Assembly (NCBI RefSeq): GCF_007049795.1
Contig: NZ_SCFY01000013.1
Span: forward strand, 1 to 64,000
From: Ectopseudomonas mendocina
GTDB lineage: Bacteria > Pseudomonadota > Gammaproteobacteria > Pseudomonadales > Pseudomonadaceae
Direction of reading: 5' to 3'
Length of the DNA: 64,000 nucleotides
The first letter of the stretch is position 1. The number at the start of each line of letters is the position of its first letter. Made by a program: the position numbers and the translations under genes. Positions 20,672 to 30,645 of this stretch are shown piece after piece. The notes under the pieces were generated by a model. The model did no database searches. It saw only the letters and a list, made by a program, of their open reading frames with translations, and was not told the DNA's origin.

Positions 20672-20701
20672 GTAGCTCGGATTGCATCCGGGCTACTTTT
20701 T
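20672..20701 (+). terminator. Hairpin formed by a GTAGCCCGGAT repeat, acting as terminator of purF
   Basis: GTAGCTCGGAT and ATCCGGGCTAC form a stem around TGC, followed by TTTTT. The same repeat unit occurs at 38789-38838 and 60771-60788, so an intergenic repeat seems to have been adopted as a terminator. Confidence 0.65.
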
Positions 20702-20714
20702 ATGAGGTAGCGAT

Positions 20715-21926
20715 ATGACTCTGGAATGGGAAGCCGGCAGGCTCGACAGCGACCTGGTTGGCGTGGGCTTCGACACCCTGGCCGTGCGTGCAGGTCAGCA
20801 CCGTTCGCCTGAGGGCGAGCATGGCGAAGCGTTGTATCTGACCTCCAGTTACGTGTTCCGTACCGCTGCCGATGCCGCCGCGCGTTTTGCTGGCGAAGTG
20901 CCGGGCAACGTCTATTCGCGCTATACCAACCCTACCGTGCGTACCTTCGAGGAGCGCATTGCCGCACTGGAAGGCGCCGAGCAGGCGGTGGCCACTGCCT
21001 CCGGCATGTCTGCGATCCTCGCCATCGTCATGAGCCTGTGCAGTGGCGGTGACCATGTGTTGGTGTCGCGCAGCGTATTTGGTTCGACCATCAGCCTGTT
21101 CGAGAAGTACCTCAAGCGCTTTGGCATCGAGGTGGATTACGTACCGCTGGCGGATCTGGATGCCTGGCAGGGCGCGTTCAGGCCCAATACCAAGCTGCTG
21201 TTCGTCGAATCGCCTTCCAACCCGCTGGCCGAACTGGTGGATATCGCCGCACTGGCCGAGATCGCCCATGCTCGCGGCGCGCTGCTGGCGGTGGACAACT
21301 GTTTCTGCACGCCGGCCCTGCAGCAGCCGCTGAAACTTGGCGCAGATATCGTCATGCATTCGGCGACCAAGTACATCGACGGCCAGGGCCGTGGTCTGGG
21401 CGGTGTGGTTGCCGGTCGCAGTGAGCAGATGAAGGAAGTGGTGGGTTTCCTGCGTACTGCCGGGCCGACCCTCAGCCCGTTCAACGCCTGGATGTTCGTC
21501 AAGGGCCTGGAGACGCTGCGTATCCGTATGCGCGCGCAGAGCGAGAGTGCCCTGCAACTGGCGCTTTGGCTGGAACAGCAGCCGCAGGTCGAGCGTGTGC
21601 ATTACGCCGGCCTGCCCAGCCATCCGCAGCACGAGCTGGCGAAGACGCAGCAGAGCGCCTTTGGCGCGGTGGTCAGTTTCGAGGTCAAGGGCGGCCGTGA
21701 CGCCGCGTGGAAAGTGATCGATGGCACTCGTGTCATTTCGATCACCACCAACCTCGGCGACACCAAGACCACCATCGCCCACCCGGCAACCACTTCGCAC
21801 GGTCGGTTGACGCCGCAGGAGCGTGCTAACGCCGGCATCCGCGACAGCCTGATTCGCGTTGCAGTGGGCCTGGAAGAGCTGGAAGACCTCAAGGCAGATC
21901 TGGCGCGCGGCCTGGCTGCGCTCTGA
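20715..21926 (+). CDS. metZ: O-succinylhomoserine sulfhydrylase
   Basis: MetZ (403 residues) makes homocysteine directly from O-succinylhomoserine and sulfide, using pyridoxal phosphate. It is a Cys/Met-metabolism PLP enzyme; Lys219 in [10 protein letters not shown] is the cofactor lysine. The assignment over cystathionine gamma-synthase rests on the Pseudomonas context (purF-metZ) and the [16 protein letters not shown] YSRYTNPT region; biochemistry would be needed to exclude related specificities. The next gene starts two bases after the stop. Confidence 0.92.
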   Translation: MTLEWEAGRLDSDLVGVGFDTLAVRAGQHRSPEGEHGEALYLTSSYVFRTAADAAARFAGEVPGNVYSRYTNPTVRTFEERIAALEGAEQAVATASGMSAILAIVMSLCSGGDHVLVSRSVFGSTISLFEKYLKRFGIEVDYVPLADLDAWQGAFRPNTKLLFVESPSNPLAELVDIAALAEIAHARGALLAVDNCFCTPALQQPLKLGADIVMHSATKYIDGQGRGLGGVVAGRSEQMKEVVGFLRTAGPTLSPFNAWMFVKGLETLRIRMRAQSESALQLALWLEQQPQVERVHYAGLPSHPQHELAKTQQSAFGAVVSFEVKGGRDAAWKVIDGTRVISITTNLGDTKTTIAHPATTSHGRLTPQERANAGIRDSLIRVAVGLEELEDLKADLARGLAAL

Positions 21927-21928
21927 AC

Positions 21929-22705
21929 ATGTTGGAGTGGGGCACGAATGACACGCCCAACAATGGGCGTGTCGCGTTGGTCACCGGAGCCGCGCGTGGT
22001 ATCGGCCTGGGCATCAGTGCCTGGCTGATCACCGAGGGCTGGCAGGTGGTGCTGGCTGATGTGGACCGTGAGCGGGGCTCCAGGGTAGCGCGTGTGCTGG
22101 GTAACAATGCCTGGTTCGTCGCCATGGACGTAGCCAAGGAAGATCAGGTCAGTGTCGGTGTTGCCGAGATACTCGGCCAGTTCGGCCGCCTCGATGCGCT
22201 GGTGTGCAATGCAGCTATCTCCGATCCGCACACCCCACCGTTGGAGTTGCTCGATCTCAAGCGTTGGAATCGTACGCTGGCGGTCAACCTGACCGGTGCC
22301 ATGCTGCTGGCCAAGCACTGCGCGCCTTATCTGCGTGGGCGTCGCGGCGCCATCGTCAATATCGCCTCGACCCGTGCCAGCCAGTCCGAAGCCGATTGCG
22401 AAGCCTACGCTGCTAGCAAGGGCGGCCTCGTTGCGCTTACGCATGCGCTGTCGATCAGCCTGGGACCAGAGGTGAGAGTCAACTGCGTCAGCCCTGGCTG
22501 GATCGACGCTCGTGACCCGTCGCAGCAACGCCTGGAACCACTATCGGTGTTCGATCATGCGCAGCATCCGGTCGGCCGTGTCGGCACGGTAGAGGATGTC
22601 GCGGCGCAGGTCGCCTGGCTGCTCTCCGATGCGGCCGGTTTCGTCACCGGGCAGGAGTTCGTCATCGATGGCGGGATGAGCCGCAAGATGATCTACCAAG
22701 ACTGA
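21929..22705 (+). CDS. Short-chain dehydrogenase/reductase next to metZ
   Basis: This 258-residue SDR carries the dinucleotide motif GAARGIG near residue 20, NAA, and the catalytic YAASK. It ends in the usual [12 protein letters not shown] loop. The substrate is unknown. It is coupled to metZ (two bases apart), an arrangement also found in P. aeruginosa, which hints at a role connected with sulfur-amino-acid metabolism, but nothing in the sequence proves it. Confidence 0.9.
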   Translation: MLEWGTNDTPNNGRVALVTGAARGIGLGISAWLITEGWQVVLADVDRERGSRVARVLGNNAWFVAMDVAKEDQVSVGVAEILGQFGRLDALVCNAAISDPHTPPLELLDLKRWNRTLAVNLTGAMLLAKHCAPYLRGRRGAIVNIASTRASQSEADCEAYAASKGGLVALTHALSISLGPEVRVNCVSPGWIDARDPSQQRLEPLSVFDHAQHPVGRVGTVEDVAAQVAWLLSDAAGFVTGQEFVIDGGMSRKMIYQD

Positions 22706-22708
22706 TTG

Positions 22709-22774
22709 GTAGGAGCGAGTTCTGCTCGCGAAATGCAGTGTTGCAGGCGCTTCGCGAGCTGCGCTAGTCCCTAC
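22709..22774. repeat. REP element pair (degenerate)
   Basis: GTAGGAGCGAGTTCTGCTC at 22709-22727 faces a decayed inverse copy ending CTAGTCCCTAC at 22774. This is the same family as at 184-236. Confidence 0.7.
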
Positions 22775-22790
22775 GGACTCGATAGAAATG

Positions 22791-22816
22791 CAAAAGGCTC
22801 CCGAAGGAGCCTTTTG
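22791..22816. terminator. Bidirectional terminator between the SDR gene and etfD
   Basis: CAAAAGGCTCC and GGAGCCTTTTG form a perfect 11 bp stem around CGAA, with A/T tracts on both sides. It serves two converging genes. Confidence 0.85.
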
Positions 22817-22830
22817 CATGTGTGGCCGAA

Positions 22831-24495
<1,665 letters not shown>

Positions 24496-24570
24496 AGGCT
24501 ATCTCCTACTCAAGGCTCTTCGATGTTTTATATTGGAGGGCACGGCTCACCCCCTAACCGCGGCGTGGGC

Positions 24571-24639
24571 ATTATATCTACACCCTCTCTGCGGGCCAAT
24601 ACAAACGTTTGTTTGAATTTTCTGTAGGCCTGTTAGAAT
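24571..24639. promoter_or_regulatory. Divergent etfD / etfB promoters with a PsrA-like operator
   Basis: Toward etfD there is TTGGCC (24594-24599) and a perfect TATAAT (24571-24576, minus strand) spaced by 17. Toward etfB there is TTGAAT (24613-24618) and TAGAAT (24634-24639), spaced by 15. CAAAC-GTTT-GTTTG at 24602-24615 fits the published PsrA site G/CAAAC-N2-4-GTTTG/C and lies between the two -35 boxes. PsrA is a fatty-acid-responsive TetR repressor, so induction of ETF by long-chain fatty acids is a reasonable inference. Confidence 0.6.
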
Positions 24640-24733
24640 CGTACTACATCGCGGATGACCGGCCAGTTCGCTGTATTGACCAGGCCAGGCCGCGGGGTCA
24701 AGATACGGGCGGTTTTGCGCTCGCCGTCTGGGC

Positions 24734-24879
24734 TAACAGGCCGTTGAAAAACTACCTGCGTTGCCATTGCTGCGTTAAAAACAGCCTCAAAATGCTCATT
24801 TACAAGACGTAAACTGCGCTTTTTCTGCTGTTTTTGCCTTGCACTGGCTGCCTCGCCTACGTTTTTCAACTGCCTGCTA
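24734..24879. mobile_element. MITE-like 146 bp palindromic element
   Basis: TAACAGGCCGTTGAAAAAC at the left is mirrored by GTTTTTCAACTGCCTGCTAA at the right. The interior is also a long imperfect palindrome (AAAAACAGC and GCTGTTTTT, ATTTAC and GTAAA). It encodes nothing. It lies in the etfB leader between the promoter and the gene, which explains most of the 467-base gap 24496-24962. Confidence 0.6.
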
Positions 24880-24962
24880 AAAGGTTGGCTCCTGCCAATT
24901 TATATCGCTGACCAGGCTCGCCTTGGCGAGATTCTTATTCACCAGAGAGTAACGAGGAATCC

Positions 24963-25712
24963 ATGAAGGTTCTTGTAGCTGTCAAACGAGTGGTTGACTA
25001 CAACGTCAAGGTTCGCGTCAAGGCGGACAACAGCGGCGTCGACCTCGCCAACGTCAAGATGTCCATGAACCCCTTCTGCGAAATCGCCGTGGAAGAAGCC
25101 GTACGTCTGAAGGAGAAAGGCGTGGCGAGCGAAATCGTCGTCGTCTCCATCGGCCCGGCTACCGCTCAGGAACAGCTGCGCACCGCGCTGGCTCTGGGTG
25201 CCGACCGCGCTATCCTGGTCGAATCCAATGACGAGCTGAACTCCCTGGCCGTGGCCAAGCTGCTCAAGGCAGTGGTCGACAAGGAGCAGCCGCAACTGGT
25301 GATCATGGGCAAGCAGGCCATCGACAGCGACAACAACCAGACCGGCCAGATGCTGGGCGCCCTGACTGGCTTCGGCCAAGGCACCTTCGCCTCCAAGGTC
25401 GAAGTGGCTGGCGACAAGGTCAACGTCACCCGTGAGATCGATGGCGGTCTGCAGACCGTTGCTCTGAACCTGCCGGCGATCGTCACCACCGACCTGCGTC
25501 TGAACGAGCCGCGCTACGCGTCGCTGCCGAACATCATGAAGGCCAAGAAGAAGCCGCTGGAAACCGTTACCCCGGACGCTCTGGGCGTTTCCACCGCCTC
25601 CACCGTCAAGACCCTGAAAGTCGAAGCGCCGGCTGCTCGCAGCGCTGGCATCAAGGTCAAGTCCGTGGCTGAACTGGTCGAGAAACTGAAGAACGAGGCG
25701 AAGGTAATCTAA
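24963..25712 (+). CDS. etfB: Electron transfer flavoprotein subunit beta
   Basis: EtfB (249 residues) binds AMP and forms the EtfAB heterodimer that collects electrons from acyl-CoA and related dehydrogenases. It shows the family start [18 protein letters not shown] and the [15 protein letters not shown] segment that includes the conserved signature. GAGGAAT precedes the ATG. etfA begins at the base after the stop codon. Confidence 0.97.
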   Translation: MKVLVAVKRVVDYNVKVRVKADNSGVDLANVKMSMNPFCEIAVEEAVRLKEKGVASEIVVVSIGPATAQEQLRTALALGADRAILVESNDELNSLAVAKLLKAVVDKEQPQLVIMGKQAIDSDNNQTGQMLGALTGFGQGTFASKVEVAGDKVNVTREIDGGLQTVALNLPAIVTTDLRLNEPRYASLPNIMKAKKKPLETVTPDALGVSTASTVKTLKVEAPAARSAGIKVKSVAELVEKLKNEAKVI

Positions 25713-26642
25713 ATGACTATCCTGGTTATCGCTGAACACACCAATGCCGCTCTGGCTGCCGCTACCCTGAACACCGTCGCCGCTGCGCAGAAGATCGGTG
25801 GCGACATCCATGTGCTGGTAGCCGGCGCCAACGCTGGCGCTGCTGCCGAAGCCGCTGCCAAGATCGCTGGCGTGGCCAAGGTCCTGGTTGCCGACAACGC
25901 TGCTTATGCCAACCAGCTGCCGGAGAACGTTGCTCCGCTGGTGGCCGAGCTGGGCAAGGGCTACAGCCACATCCTGGCTGCCGCCACCAGCAACGGCAAG
26001 AACATCCTGCCGCGCGTCGCTGCTGCACTGGACGTCGATCAGATCTCCGAGATCATCGCCGTTGAAAGCGCCGACACCTTCAAGCGCCCGATCTATGCCG
26101 GTAACGCCATCGCGACCGTGCAGTCCTCGGCTGCCATCAAGGTGATCACCGTGCGTAGCACCGGCTTCGATGCCGCTGCTGCCGAAGGTGGCTCCGCTGC
26201 TGTTGAAGCCGTTTCCGGTCCGGCCGATGCCGGTAAGTCCGCTTTCGTCGGAGAAGAGCTGGCCAAGTCCGACCGTCCGGAACTGACCGCTGCCAAGATC
26301 GTCGTATCCGGCGGCCGTGGTATGGGCAATGGCGACAACTTCAAGCACCTGTACTCCCTGGCTGACAAGCTGGGTGCTGCAGTCGGCGCTTCCCGCGCTG
26401 CGGTCGATGCCGGTTTCGTCCCGAACGACATGCAGGTTGGTCAGACCGGTAAGATCGTTGCGCCGCAGCTGTACATCGCCGTCGGCATCTCCGGTGCGAT
26501 CCAGCACCTGGCCGGTATGAAGGACTCCAAGGTGATCGTCGCGATCAACAAGGACGAAGAGGCGCCGATCTTCCAGGTCGCCGACTACGGTCTGGTTGCC
26601 GACCTGTTCGAAGCCGTACCGGAGCTGGAGAAGTCGGTCTAA
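25713..26642 (+). CDS. etfA: Electron transfer flavoprotein subunit alpha
   Basis: EtfA (309 residues) carries the FAD. The C-terminal FAD domain (about residues 185-300) contains [33 protein letters not shown] and the closing [13 protein letters not shown]. It is directly adjacent to etfB and closed by a strong terminator. Together with EtfD it would serve AtuD, encoded at the other end of the window. Confidence 0.97.
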   Translation: MTILVIAEHTNAALAAATLNTVAAAQKIGGDIHVLVAGANAGAAAEAAAKIAGVAKVLVADNAAYANQLPENVAPLVAELGKGYSHILAAATSNGKNILPRVAAALDVDQISEIIAVESADTFKRPIYAGNAIATVQSSAAIKVITVRSTGFDAAAAEGGSAAVEAVSGPADAGKSAFVGEELAKSDRPELTAAKIVVSGGRGMGNGDNFKHLYSLADKLGAAVGASRAAVDAGFVPNDMQVGQTGKIVAPQLYIAVGISGAIQHLAGMKDSKVIVAINKDEEAPIFQVADYGLVADLFEAVPELEKSV

Positions 26643-26660
26643 GCCGCTTTTCACGCACCG

Positions 26661-26690
26661 AAAAAACCCGCTCACCAGAGCGGGTTTTTT
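26661..26690 (+). terminator. Rho-independent terminator after etfA
   Basis: AAAAAACCCGCTC and GAGCGGGTTTTTT form a perfect 13 bp stem around ACCA. Confidence 0.92.
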
Positions 26691-26798
26691 ATTGTTCTTC
26701 GCATTCTCGCGGGGAAGATACGCTTGATACCGGACTGGCAATTACGTGTTAGCTGTCGATGAGTTGGCACTATCCGTTAGCGCGTCGTCTGGTCTGAT

Positions 26799-27339
26799 GG
26801 GTTTCGCCCCCTACGGGCGAGTCACTTTCTCTTGCTTGCCCAAGAGAAAGTAACCAAAGAGAAGGGCACCCCACCATCCGGCCCCGGCTGCGCCGGGGTT
26901 CCCTCGTTCCATCACCGCTCCAGGGGCACGCCACGAAGGGCCATCCCTGGCCCATCGTGGCTCTCGCGACATCCATGTCGCTCAACCCCTTCCACGGCGA
27001 TTCCACTCGGCCTCCTGAAGGGGACTTGGGCGTCGTCTGTACCATCGCAGGGGAAGAGCAAAAGCCAGACACCGCTGAGTTTAATTACGTGGAGATTACG
27101 CAAGCTCGCGATCTGGTCCCCTTCAGGAGGCCGAGCGGAGGTGTTGCGTAGGGGAGCGAGCCGCATGGATGCGGCGAGAGGCTTAAAGGGCCAGGGATGG
27201 CCCTTGTAAGCCGGCCCCCGGAGCAGCACCGGAGCGAGGGAAGTTTCGCGTAGCGAAACCCGGATGTCGGGGTGCCCTTCTTTGGCACACCTTTCTTGGG
27301 CAAGCAAGAAAGGTGTGGCGCCCGTAAGGGGCGCAACCC
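26799..27339. repeat. 541 bp inverted repeat built of covarying hairpins
   Basis: The 770-base gap after etfA holds this element. Its two arms (26799-27025 and 27116-27339) are homologous in inverse orientation. The inner 20 bases (27006-27025 and 27116-27135) are identical. Each arm carries the same chain of hairpins, but their stems differ at paired positions: loop CTTGCC with stems CTTTCTCTTG or ACACCTTTCTTG; a 7 bp stem CCCCGGC or GTTTCGC closing a triloop; outer stem GCCACGA or GGCTTA around the shared GGGCCA/TGGCCC; and CGACAT or CCGCAT. Short open frames here have no family resemblance. Function is unknown. Confidence 0.85.
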
Positions 27340-27413
27340 AAACGCTCAGCGCACGCGGTAATAGATAGTGCTAAGTCAGCAAGCAAGACGCACACAAACT
27401 TGCCAGTCCGGTG

Positions 27414-28340
27414 TCACTTCAGGTCTTCCAGAAACTGCCTGTAGAGCAGGGCGCTTTCTTCGGGGCGCTCGAGCATGGGGGCGTGACCGACGTTATCCAT
27501 GATCACCACGCTGGGTTTGCGCAGCAGTGGTTGCATGACCTCGATGCTGGAGACATCCAGCACCCGGTCCTGCCTGCCCCAGAGCAGCAGCGTGGGCGCC
27601 TGGATTTTCGCCAGTTCGGGCTCCAATGGGATGGTGCGCTCCACGAGTTGCGTGAATACCAGTTCATAGTGCGCAGCCTTCGCTACAGAGCGCTCGCCCA
27701 GATATCGCTTGAGCGACTCGGGCAGATAGGGTGGTTCGACGAAGATGAACTGCAGCAGATTGTCGAAATCCTGCGGCTGCTTGACCACCAGTGGATTGGG
27801 CGCACCACTGGTCAGCAATCGATACAGCTCGCTCTTGTGCGGGCTGTCGATCCCGGCGTTGGCGAACAGCGCCAGCGAGCGGACGCGATCCGGGTAGCGT
27901 GCGGCGAAGAGTGCGGCAATATGTCCGCCCATCGAGTTACCGAGCACATGCGCGCGCTGAACGCCCATCGCCTCGAGGATGTTCGCCAGGCGCTCTGCCT
28001 GGGTGCCGACATCATAGCTGCCAGGTGGAAGGTCGCTGTCGCCGAAGCCGGGCAGGTCCAATGCAATGACGCGATAGTCCTCGGTCAGGTGGCGAGAAAA
28101 GCGCAGCCAGTTATCCTTGTCTGCAGCGAAACCGTGGAGCAACACCAGGGTTTCGCCACTCGCCGGTCCTCCCTGATAGTAATGGATGTTAAGATCGCTG
28201 ACAGATAGCCGCTCGTGACTGAGCCCGGCGCGCTGTTGTTCCATGAGGCGCAGGCTGAGCAACTGAGCGGCGGGAAAGAAATACAGCGTTGCTGAGGTGG
28301 CGAGAAGCAGTAGCAGCAAAGCGAGCAGCAGTTTTTTCAT
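27414..28340 (-). CDS. plaF: Membrane-anchored alpha/beta hydrolase, PlaF-like phospholipase A
   Basis: The 308-residue protein has an N-terminal membrane anchor (residues 3-22), a juxtamembrane helix and an alpha/beta-hydrolase fold. The oxyanion region is LLHGF, the nucleophile Ser136 lies in GNSMGG, and Asp258 (WGRQD) and His286 (NVGHAP) complete the triad. The anchor and the location beside etfA match the P. aeruginosa inner-membrane phospholipase PlaF, which remodels glycerophospholipids. Activity on phospholipids is inferred from this similarity; a general esterase or lipase cannot be excluded. Any gene that separates it from etfA in other species is replaced here by the large inverted repeat. 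Confidence 0.85.
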   Translation of the reverse strand: MKKLLLALLLLLLATSATLYFFPAAQLLSLRLMEQQRAGLSHERLSVSDLNIHYYQGGPASGETLVLLHGFAADKDNWLRFSRHLTEDYRVIALDLPGFGDSDLPPGSYDVGTQAERLANILEAMGVQRAHVLGNSMGGHIAALFAARYPDRVRSLALFANAGIDSPHKSELYRLLTSGAPNPLVVKQPQDFDNLLQFIFVEPPYLPESLKRYLGERSVAKAAHYELVFTQLVERTIPLEPELAKIQAPTLLLWGRQDRVLDVSSIEVMQPLLRKPSVVIMDNVGHAPMLERPEESALLYRQFLEDLK

Positions 28341-28453
28341 GGCGCGTCCTTATCGCGAATTATTATGGCGGCGCCATTAAGCTAGCATGAACACCGAGGA
28401 TGCCGGGGTGCCAAGACCATCCCACCGATCAACGCATAAACCGAGAGTAGCCA

Positions 28454-29287
28454 ATGCCAGAGCGTTGTCTGTTTAAGTCGCTGTTGCTGTGGTGCGCCCT
28501 GGCTCTGATGCCAGCCTCTGCTCTGGCTGCCGGTAAGTGCGAGCGCCTGGTGGCGACCGGCAACCCGGAGTATCCCCCTTATCTCTGGCGTGACCCGCAG
28601 AATCCGCAGCAGCTGATCGGCGCCAATGCCGACCTGCTCAAGCATCTGGCCAAGGAACTGGGCGTGGTGGTCGATGTGATCTACACCGGGCCTTGGTCGC
28701 GCGCGCAGGACGAAGTGCGTACCGGCCGTGTCGACCTGCTGGCAGGGGCGTTTCTGACGCTACCGCGTCTGGAGAACATGGATTACGTGCACCCGGCATT
28801 CTTCTTCACGCCGAGTGTGGTCTGGGTGCGCAAGGGAGAGGCCTTTCCCTACGGCAGCTGGATCGACCTGCAAGGGCATACCGGCGACACCTTGGTGGGC
28901 AATAGCTTCGGCCAGCAGTTCGACGCCTTCGCCAAGCAAAACCTGAAGCTGGAGGGTGTCTCCAGCCTGACGCAGGCTTTCCAGAAGCTGTTGCTCGGTC
29001 GCACCGACTACGTGCTTTACGAGCGCTACCCCGGCCTTGCGCTCGCCGAGACGCTGGGGATGGACGATGATCTGGAGGTACTGGATCCGCCGATTTCCAG
29101 CGAAGGCCTCTACCTTACCTTGTCGCACAATTCGGCGTGCAACGAGCCTTGGCTGCGTGGCCAGCTGGCGCGGAAAATGACAGAAATGGTCGCCGCCGGG
29201 CTGCCTGAGCAGTTCCTGCAACGCAATCTGGAACTGTGGAAGGCGCAGCAGATGCAGCCCGACCCGGTTGGCGACGTCACTCAGTAG
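28454..29287 (+). CDS. Periplasmic substrate-binding protein, SBP_bac_3 type
   Basis: The 277-residue product has a cleavable signal peptide (about 1-25, ALAA before GKCERL) and a two-lobed binding-protein fold of the amino-acid-binding family (ATGNPEYPPYLWRD at the start, GRVDLLAGAFLT in lobe two). No permease or ATPase gene is nearby, so it may be an orphan receptor. The next two genes encode outer-membrane-type lipoproteins, spaced closely enough for one transcript. The ligand cannot be predicted. Confidence 0.8.
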   Translation: MPERCLFKSLLLWCALALMPASALAAGKCERLVATGNPEYPPYLWRDPQNPQQLIGANADLLKHLAKELGVVVDVIYTGPWSRAQDEVRTGRVDLLAGAFLTLPRLENMDYVHPAFFFTPSVVWVRKGEAFPYGSWIDLQGHTGDTLVGNSFGQQFDAFAKQNLKLEGVSSLTQAFQKLLLGRTDYVLYERYPGLALAETLGMDDDLEVLDPPISSEGLYLTLSHNSACNEPWLRGQLARKMTEMVAAGLPEQFLQRNLELWKAQQMQPDPVGDVTQ

Positions 29288-29296
29288 GAAAATCTC

Positions 29297-29647
29297 GTGA
29301 TCAATCGAACCCTTCCCTTGCTGCTGGCGCTGGGCCTGACGGCCTGCGCGAGCGATCCTGCGCCCGTCGAACAACTGCGTCTGACCGAACAGGCGTTGGC
29401 GCAGACCAAGTCCCTAGGTGTGGTCAGCGAGCAATCGGAGTCGCTGCGCCAGGCTGAGGACAAGTTCGCGCAGGCCCAGGCCGCCATGCAGGACGATGAG
29501 AACAAGCAGGCGCGCCAGCTCGCCGAACAGGCCGAGCTTGATGCGCGCCTGGCCGAGGCTGAGCACCTCAACGGTAAAGGACGGGAACAGCTGAATGAAC
29601 TCAATCAGCGCATCGGCCGTCTGCGTCAGCAACTGGGGGCCATGTGA
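29297..29647 (+). CDS. DUF4398 lipoprotein
   Basis: A 116-residue lipoprotein with GTG start, signal peptide and lipobox cysteine 17 (GLTAC). The rest is a single long Ala/Gln/Glu-rich coiled coil, typical of DUF4398. The stop overlaps the next start (ATGTGATG), so it is coupled to the OmpA-family gene. Such pairs probably act together at the envelope; the function is unknown. Confidence 0.85.
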   Translation: MINRTLPLLLALGLTACASDPAPVEQLRLTEQALAQTKSLGVVSEQSESLRQAEDKFAQAQAAMQDDENKQARQLAEQAELDARLAEAEHLNGKGREQLNELNQRIGRLRQQLGAM

Positions 29648-30459
29648 TGAGGGCGTATGGTTATCTGGGCAGTCTGGCGCTGGTCGTTACCTTGCTCGGT
29701 GGTTGCGCGACCAACCAGATGGCGAGTGAGCAAGCGCTGGAAGAGGCGCGTCTGAGCTTCCAGGCAGTGAAGGAAGATCCCAGCGTGCTGCGTGCTGCAC
29801 CTAAAGACGTGATTCGCGCCGGCGAATCACTGGGCCGTGCCGAGCGCCTGTCCAGCTACTGGGGCAGTGGTGACGATGTTCGTCATTACGCTTACCTCGG
29901 TCAGCGTTATGCCGCGATCGCCCGCCAGCACAGCGATATCAGCCTCAATCAGGAGCGGGCGGCCAAGCTCGAGCTGGAGCGCCAGCGCCTGCAACTGACG
30001 TTGCGCGAGGCCAAGCTGATGAGCGTGCAGCAGCACAACGGTTGGTTGGAAGAGCAGATGGTCAGCCTTGCCACCAGCGAGACCGAGCGGGGCCTGGTGA
30101 TGACCCTCGGTGACATGCTGTTCGACGCTGGCCGCGCTGATCTGCAGCCGGCGGCCAACCGCACGGTGCTCAAGCTCGTGCAATTCCTGCAGATCAACCC
30201 GCAGCGCCGCGTGCGTATAGAGGGCTATACCGACAACACCGGCGACGCTGCCGAGAATCTCGAGCTGTCCCGCGCGCGGGCGCAGGCCGTGGCCGACCTG
30301 CTGGTCGACCTGGGCGTGGATGCCAAGCGGATCCAGGTCGCTGGTTACGGGGTCGACTTCCCCGTTGCGGAAAATGCCTCTGCCCGTGGTCGGGCACAGA
30401 ATCGGCGAGTGGAGATTGTCTTCTCCGACGAGCGAGGTCAGCTCGGCGCCGAGCGCTGA
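29647..30459 (+). CDS. OmpA-family lipoprotein with peptidoglycan-binding domain
   Basis: The product (about 270 residues) has a lipobox cysteine 20 (LLGGC), a DUF4398-like helical N-terminal half and a C-terminal OmpA domain (about 155-265: GDMLFDAGRADLQP, then IEGYTDNTGDAAENLELSRARA). The OmpA domain binds diaminopimelate of peptidoglycan and so tethers the outer membrane. The ATG at 29647 overlaps the preceding stop codon; a GTG three bases earlier is also possible. A terminator follows. Confidence 0.9.
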   Translation: MRAYGYLGSLALVVTLLGGCATNQMASEQALEEARLSFQAVKEDPSVLRAAPKDVIRAGESLGRAERLSSYWGSGDDVRHYAYLGQRYAAIARQHSDISLNQERAAKLELERQRLQLTLREAKLMSVQQHNGWLEEQMVSLATSETERGLVMTLGDMLFDAGRADLQPAANRTVLKLVQFLQINPQRRVRIEGYTDNTGDAAENLELSRARAQAVADLLVDLGVDAKRIQVAGYGVDFPVAENASARGRAQNRRVEIVFSDERGQLGAER

Positions 30460-30471
30460 AGGTCAGCAGTC

Positions 30472-30502
30472 AAAAAGCCCCGGCATCGTCCGGGGTTTTT
30501 TA
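30472..30502 (+). terminator. Rho-independent terminator after the OmpA-family gene
   Basis: AAAAAGCCCCGG pairs with CCGGGGTTTTTT (one bulged G) around CATCGT. Confidence 0.85.
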
Positions 30503-30548
30503 TGCCTTGAATCGGCTAGAGATACGGTTTTTACGCATACAGACAGTT

Positions 30549-30622
30549 GGCACAGAGCTGCTTGTGGAAAGTGTTTTCATCTGTGCCGGTACAATTGTGT
30601 AGCAATAGGTTACTGTTATGCT
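30549..30622 (+). promoter_or_regulatory. Promoter and inverted repeat upstream of the MocR gene
   Basis: TTGTGT (30595-30600) and TATGCT (30617-30622), spaced by 16, form a candidate promoter. GGCACAGA (30549-30556) and TCTGTGCC (30580-30587) are a perfect inverted repeat just upstream, a reasonable place for autoregulation. Confidence 0.45.
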
Positions 30623-30645
30623 CCAGTGATATGAAGGATATTGCC

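Noticed and set aside
24939..26741. 600-residue open frame antisense to etfBA
   Set aside because: It covers two recognised genes on the opposite strand and has no domain features.
26832..27336. Several short reading frames in the big inverted repeat
   Set aside because: They exist on both strands in parallel because the arms are inverted copies, and covarying stems explain the conservation better than coding.
30547..30645. Longer start for the MocR gene
   Set aside because: It would place the inverted repeat and promoter inside the coding region; the ATG at 30646 has AAGGA upstream.
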